Made by a program: the position numbers and the translations under genes. From a virus, in IMG/VR virus record IMGVR_UViG_3300036911_000034, positions 1-38,675 of that record: DNA of 38,675 nt; one strand, written 5' to 3'. The notes under the pieces are model-generated. The model had not been told where the DNA came from, did not search any database, and saw nothing but the letters and a program-made list of their open reading frames with translations. Numbering within the stretch: position 1 is the stretch's first letter; every line of letters begins with the position of its first letter. This document shows, one piece after another, positions 38,608 to 38,675 of the stretch.

Positions 38608-38675
38608 TCAGGCCGCCTTCTGCTGCTTGATGTTGAGGAGTTCGTTGGTCGCGTCTTCGACGACGCGATAGGCGA
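38608..38675 (-). CDS. C-terminal end of an upstream gene (truncated by the window)
   Basis: Only the last 22 codons are present, ending NELLNIKQQKAA then TGA, two bases before the rIIA ATG. The frame is open to the window edge. A charged coil is visible; nothing more can be said. It is part of the same leftward operon as rIIA and rIIB. Confidence 0.5.
   Translation of the reverse strand, partial: AYRVVEDATNELLNIKQQKAA

Noticed and set aside
36713-38671. 652-codon plus-strand open frame antisense to rIIA
   Set aside because: It mirrors the RIIA-like gene in a GC-rich sequence; composition is Arg/Ala/Val-rich with no domain, and RIIA motifs plus rIIB coupling support the minus strand.

Overview
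The window is a piece of a GC-rich double-stranded DNA phage or prophage. Its tail tip protein is of the lambda gpJ type, which points to a siphophage-like virion. The host is most likely an alphaproteobacterium that has or makes cobalamin. This host call is an inference from the composition, the class II (B12-dependent) ribonucleotide reductase and a tRNA-Pro fragment. Nearly every strand-specific gap is only a few bases wide, and many genes are coupled through ATGA, GTGA, TTGA or TAATG overlaps.

Region 1 (1-7864, plus strand) holds the distal tail and accessory virion genes. They are a 5'-truncated gpJ-like tip protein with fibronectin-like domains and six 96-bp coiled-coil repeats, a large tail/fibre protein, a small partner, an exported CHAP-type lysin behind an SD-masking hairpin, and two small surface proteins, one carrying two Ig-like (He_PIG) repeats. 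Region 2 (7866-13353, plus strand) begins with an SGNH-esterase tail protein and continues into an unusually rich lysis region. That region has an amidase with a peptidoglycan-binding domain, a lysozyme-like protein, two tiny membrane proteins, a class 3 lipase fused to a holin-like tail, a ribbon-helix-helix protein and a TM plus coiled-coil (spanin-like) protein.

Region 3 (13295-31820, minus strand) runs towards region 2 and overlaps it tail to tail. It holds nucleotide-pool and replication/recombination genes: a DUF5664 dATP/dGTP diphosphohydrolase, an HD phosphohydrolase, SbcC/SbcD (gp46/gp47-like), an HNH-AP2 homing endonuclease, a DEDD exonuclease, a PDDEXK nuclease, dCMP deaminase, NrdJ, ThyX, a family A DNA polymerase, a 5'-3' FEN exonuclease, a DUF550 MazG-like pyrophosphatase, a possible abundant DNA-binding protein and an SNF2-like helicase. 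Small uncharacterised genes lie between them.

Region 4 (31820-33980, minus strand) is a lysogeny module. It has a dual-HTH regulator, a tyrosine integrase, an excisionase-like protein overlapping integrase, and a candidate attP carrying the 5' half of a tRNA-Pro(UGG) gene flanked by TGTGCC repeats. Region 5 (33980-38675, minus strand) holds a Cys-rich phage protein, small unknown genes and T4-like rIIB and rIIA, so a temperate module sits next to genes better known from virulent phages.

The most promising leads are the DatZ/MazZ-like gene pair with a divergent family A polymerase (possible adenine-related base substitution, unproven because no purZ is in view), the attP with a tRNA 5' half, the SD-sequestering hairpins, and the lipase-holin gene with an internal start. 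All family calls are from reading the translations by eye; no database search was run.
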